64,000 nucleotides of DNA, taken from the NCBI RefSeq assembly GCF_044923475.1, contig NZ_CP137338.1:496001-560000 (forward strand), written 5' to 3'. A model generated the notes under the pieces. It was not told the origin of the DNA, did no database searches, and was given only the letters and a program-made list of their open reading frames with translations. Of this stretch, positions 61,637 to 64,000 are shown one piece after another. The first letter of the stretch is position 1; every line of letters starts with the position of its first letter. The stretch is from JAAURS01 sp044923475 (lineage in GTDB: Bacteria > Cyanobacteriota > Cyanobacteriia > Thermosynechococcales > Thermosynechococcaceae). The translations under genes and the position numbers were made by a program.

Positions 61637-64000
61637 ATGAAACCTAAAACGGCTGAAGCATTAAGGTTAGAAGAATCGCACACCCAGACGATGCCCTGGA
61701 AGAAATGGGGTCCCTACCTGAGCGATCGCCAATGGGGCACTGTCCGCGAAGACTATAGCCCCTCCGGCAGCGCTTGGGACTTCTTACCCCACGATCGCGC
61801 GCGTTCCTGTGCTTACCGTTGGGGGGAAGATGGCATCGCTGGAATTTCTGACGATCGGCAACTGCTATGTTTTGCGATCGCCCTTTGGAATGGCGAAGAC
61901 CCGATTTTGAAAGAACGACTCTTTGGGTTAACGGGTAATGAAGGCAATCACGGCGAAGATGTAAAAGAATACTACTTTTACCTCGACAGCACCCCAACTC
62001 ACTCTTACCTAAAAGCACTCTATAAATATCCCCATCAAGCCTATCCCTACGACCAGCTCGTCGCAGAAAATCAGCGCCGCAGTCGGCAAGACCCTGAATT
62101 TGAGCTACTTGACACTGGGATTTTTAATGAAAATCGCTACTTTGACGTGTTGGTTGAATACGCGAAGCATTCGCCAGAAGACATCCTGATTCAAATTACG
62201 GTGACGAATCGAGGGCCAGAAGCAAAAACGCTGCACTTGTTACCCACCCTCTGGTTTCGCAACACTTGGTCTTGGGACAAAAATACCGAAAAACCCAGCC
62301 TGAAGTTATGCCAATCCGATACTGAGGCAGCCATCATCGAAGCTTCGCATCCCAGCTTGGGGCAGCGTTGGCTGTATTGCCAAGGGAATAGCGATCGCCT
62401 TCCAGTCCATTTCACTGAAAATGAAACCAATCAACACCGCCTGTTTGGGATTGAGAACCCTACCCCCTACGTCAAAGACGGGATTAACGATGCTGTCGTG
62501 AAGGGGCAGCTCGATCGCGTCAATCCTAAGCAAGTGGGAACAAAATGCTCCGCCGATTACGTATTGAACCTAGCGCCCCATGAAACCCGAACCATCCGCC
62601 TCAGACTCAGCAACCAATCAGACCTAGCGCCAGCTTTTGGCAGCGAATTTGAGGGCACTTGGCAAACGCGCGTTCGAGAAGCGAACGAATTTTATCAACA
62701 GCTCGCCCCTTTTGCCATGAGCGACGATCTGCGAAACATTCAGCGCCAAGCCTTTGCCGGAATGCTCTGGAGCAAACAGTATTACGCCTACAGCATTGAA
62801 AATTGGTTAGAAGGCGATCCCGCCGTTCCGCCACCGCCACCAGAACGCAAACGCGGGCGAAATGCCCAGTGGGTTCACTTCGATGCCGCTGAAATTCTTT
62901 CTATGCCGGACAAGTGGGAATACCCCTGGTTTGCGGCTTGGGATCTCGCCTTTCATACGATTCCCCTAGCCTTGTTGGATCCAGGCTTTGCCAAAGCGCA
63001 ACTGGATGCGATCACGCGGGAATGGTACATGCATCCCAACGGTCAGCTCCCAGCCTACGAATGGGCCTTCGGGGACGTGAATCCGCCCGTCCATGCCTGG
63101 GCCACTTGGCGAGTCTACAAGATCGAGCAGAAGATGAATGGAAAAGGCGATCGCCAGTTCCTAGAGCGCGTCTTTCAAAAATTGCTGCTGAACTTTACCT
63201 GGTGGGTGAACCGCAAAGATATTCACGGTAACAATGTCTTTGAAGGCGGCTTTTTGGGTTTAGATAACATTGGCGTCTTCGATCGCAGCGCTCCTCTACC
63301 GACAGGTGGACACCTAGAGCAGTCCGATGGCACGAGTTGGATGGCGATGTATGCCCTCAATATGCTGACGATTGCTCTAGAGCTAGCCCTCGAAAATCCC
63401 GTATACGAAGATATTGCCACCAAATTCTTCGAACACTTTATCTATATTTCGGCAGCAATGAGTCGGATTGGGATGGATCGAGACGAACTTTGGGATGAAG
63501 AAGATGGTTTTTTCTACGATGTGCTGGAGCTGCCCAACGGTCAATCCCAACGCCTCAAGGTTCGCTCTATGGTGGGATTGATTCCATTATTTGCAGTCAC
63601 AAGCATTGAACCTGAGCTGTTGAATCGTCTCCCTGCCTTTAAGGAACGACTGGAGTGGTTTATTCAAAATCGACCGAATCTGGTCCATAGTATCGCCTGC
63701 ATGGAAACGCCGGGAATTGGCGCAAGACGGCTGTTGGCGATCGCCTCCCAAACCAAACTCCGACGCATTCTGCAAAAAATGTTGGATGAAACCGAATTCT
63801 TGAGTCCCTACGGCATCCGTGCCCTATCCAAACTCCACGACGAGTACCCGTATGTTTTCGACGTGAATGGCACTCAATTTCGAGTGAATTACGAGCCTGC
63901 CGAGTCGAGCAGCGGCTTGTTTGGCGGCAATTCCAATTGGCGCGGCCCAGTGTGGTTTCCGGTCAATTTCTTGCTCATCGAGTCACTGCAAAAATTTCAC
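61637..64000 (+). CDS. GH63/MGH1-like glucosidase, 3' end beyond the window
   Basis: The frame is open from ATG 61637 to the window end, 788 codons so far. It begins L-R-L-E-E-S and W-K-K-W-G-P-Y-L-S-D-R-Q-W-G-T-V-R-E-D-Y-S, then W-G-E-D-G-I-A-G-I-S-D. This start is typical of bacterial MGH1-like glycoside hydrolases related to GH63 mannosyl-oligosaccharide glucosidases. The catalytic barrel includes Y-P-W-F-A-A-W-D-L-A-F-H, a P-A-Y-E-W-A-F-G-D-V-N-P-P block and G-L-F-G-G-N-S-N-W-R-G-P-V-W. Function: probably hydrolysis of alpha-glucosidic bonds in an osmolyte or glycan. It joins two other sugar-related enzymes in this accessory region. Confidence 0.88.
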   Translation, partial: MKPKTAEALRLEESHTQTMPWKKWGPYLSDRQWGTVREDYSPSGSAWDFLPHDRARSCAYRWGEDGIAGISDDRQLLCFAIALWNGEDPILKERLFGLTGNEGNHGEDVKEYYFYLDSTPTHSYLKALYKYPHQAYPYDQLVAENQRRSRQDPEFELLDTGIFNENRYFDVLVEYAKHSPEDILIQITVTNRGPEAKTLHLLPTLWFRNTWSWDKNTEKPSLKLCQSDTEAAIIEASHPSLGQRWLYCQGNSDRLPVHFTENETNQHRLFGIENPTPYVKDGINDAVVKGQLDRVNPKQVGTKCSADYVLNLAPHETRTIRLRLSNQSDLAPAFGSEFEGTWQTRVREANEFYQQLAPFAMSDDLRNIQRQAFAGMLWSKQYYAYSIENWLEGDPAVPPPPPERKRGRNAQWVHFDAAEILSMPDKWEYPWFAAWDLAFHTIPLALLDPGFAKAQLDAITREWYMHPNGQLPAYEWAFGDVNPPVHAWATWRVYKIEQKMNGKGDRQFLERVFQKLLLNFTWWVNRKDIHGNNVFEGGFLGLDNIGVFDRSAPLPTGGHLEQSDGTSWMAMYALNMLTIALELALENPVYEDIATKFFEHFIYISAAMSRIGMDRDELWDEEDGFFYDVLELPNGQSQRLKVRSMVGLIPLFAVTSIEPELLNRLPAFKERLEWFIQNRPNLVHSIACMETPGIGARRLLAIASQTKLRRILQKMLDETEFLSPYGIRALSKLHDEYPYVFDVNGTQFRVNYEPAESSSGLFGGNSNWRGPVWFPVNFLLIESLQKFH

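Overview
The window is chromosomal DNA from a cyanobacterium. The evidence is psb27, a plant-type tocopherol pathway (HPPD and tocopherol cyclase), HisZ, cyanobacterial families such as DUF3122 and DUF2808, an SLH-domain OprB-type porin, and very many copies of the octamer GCGATCGC (HIP1). Gene content and the 16S gene would fit a Leptolyngbya-like or other filamentous lineage, but I cannot place the genus from sequence reading alone.

Layout. 1-6.2 kb: the end of an RND efflux permease, cbiD (corrin ring methylation), psb27 (PSII assembly), a short tatA, an ABC-2 permease and a tandem-duplicated CobO/BtuR-like P-loop protein. 6.3-11.7 kb: a complete rRNA operon (16S, tRNA-Ile, tRNA-Ala, 23S, 5S) with a recognisable promoter and a strong terminator. 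11.7-18.8 kb: tocopherol genes (HPPD carries a frameshift), then a minus-strand run of ferredoxin, IMPase, DnaJ-TPR and hisZ, then tRNA-Ser and nadC. 19-29.6 kb: a GAF-PAS-GGDEF-EAL regulator, a slipin, a dienelactone hydrolase, DUF3122, a methyltransferase, an aldo/keto reductase, ubiD and an SLH porin.

30.3-37.4 kb is one plus-strand operon: a BMP-type substrate-binding lipoprotein, two permeases, a stand-alone allophanate-hydrolase C-terminal domain, a biuret-hydrolase-like cysteine hydrolase, a double ABC ATPase, a cupin and a second cysteine hydrolase. It reads as an uptake-and-hydrolysis system for a nitrogen-rich amide or ureide. A perfect NtcA-type site lies in the divergent region between it and the porin.

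38.5-64 kb is more accessory. It holds two paralogous GMC oxidoreductases with an unusual four-cysteine motif, an SDR glucose dehydrogenase, an amylo-1,6-glucosidase-like enzyme, an aquaporin, a membrane-anchored ferredoxin-reductase fusion, a 6-oxocamphor-hydrolase-like crotonase with a Crp/Fnr regulator, an EamA transporter, a two-domain VOC protein, a receiver plus histidine kinase, and a GH63-like glucosidase cut by the window edge.

Three toxin-antitoxin modules lie in two islands here. Each island starts right after an intact gene and is followed by a short out-of-place fragment resembling the 3' end of that same gene. Each is then followed by a small secreted protein carrying a repeated R-G-P-H-G-A motif. 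This parallel arrangement is the most unusual pattern I see.
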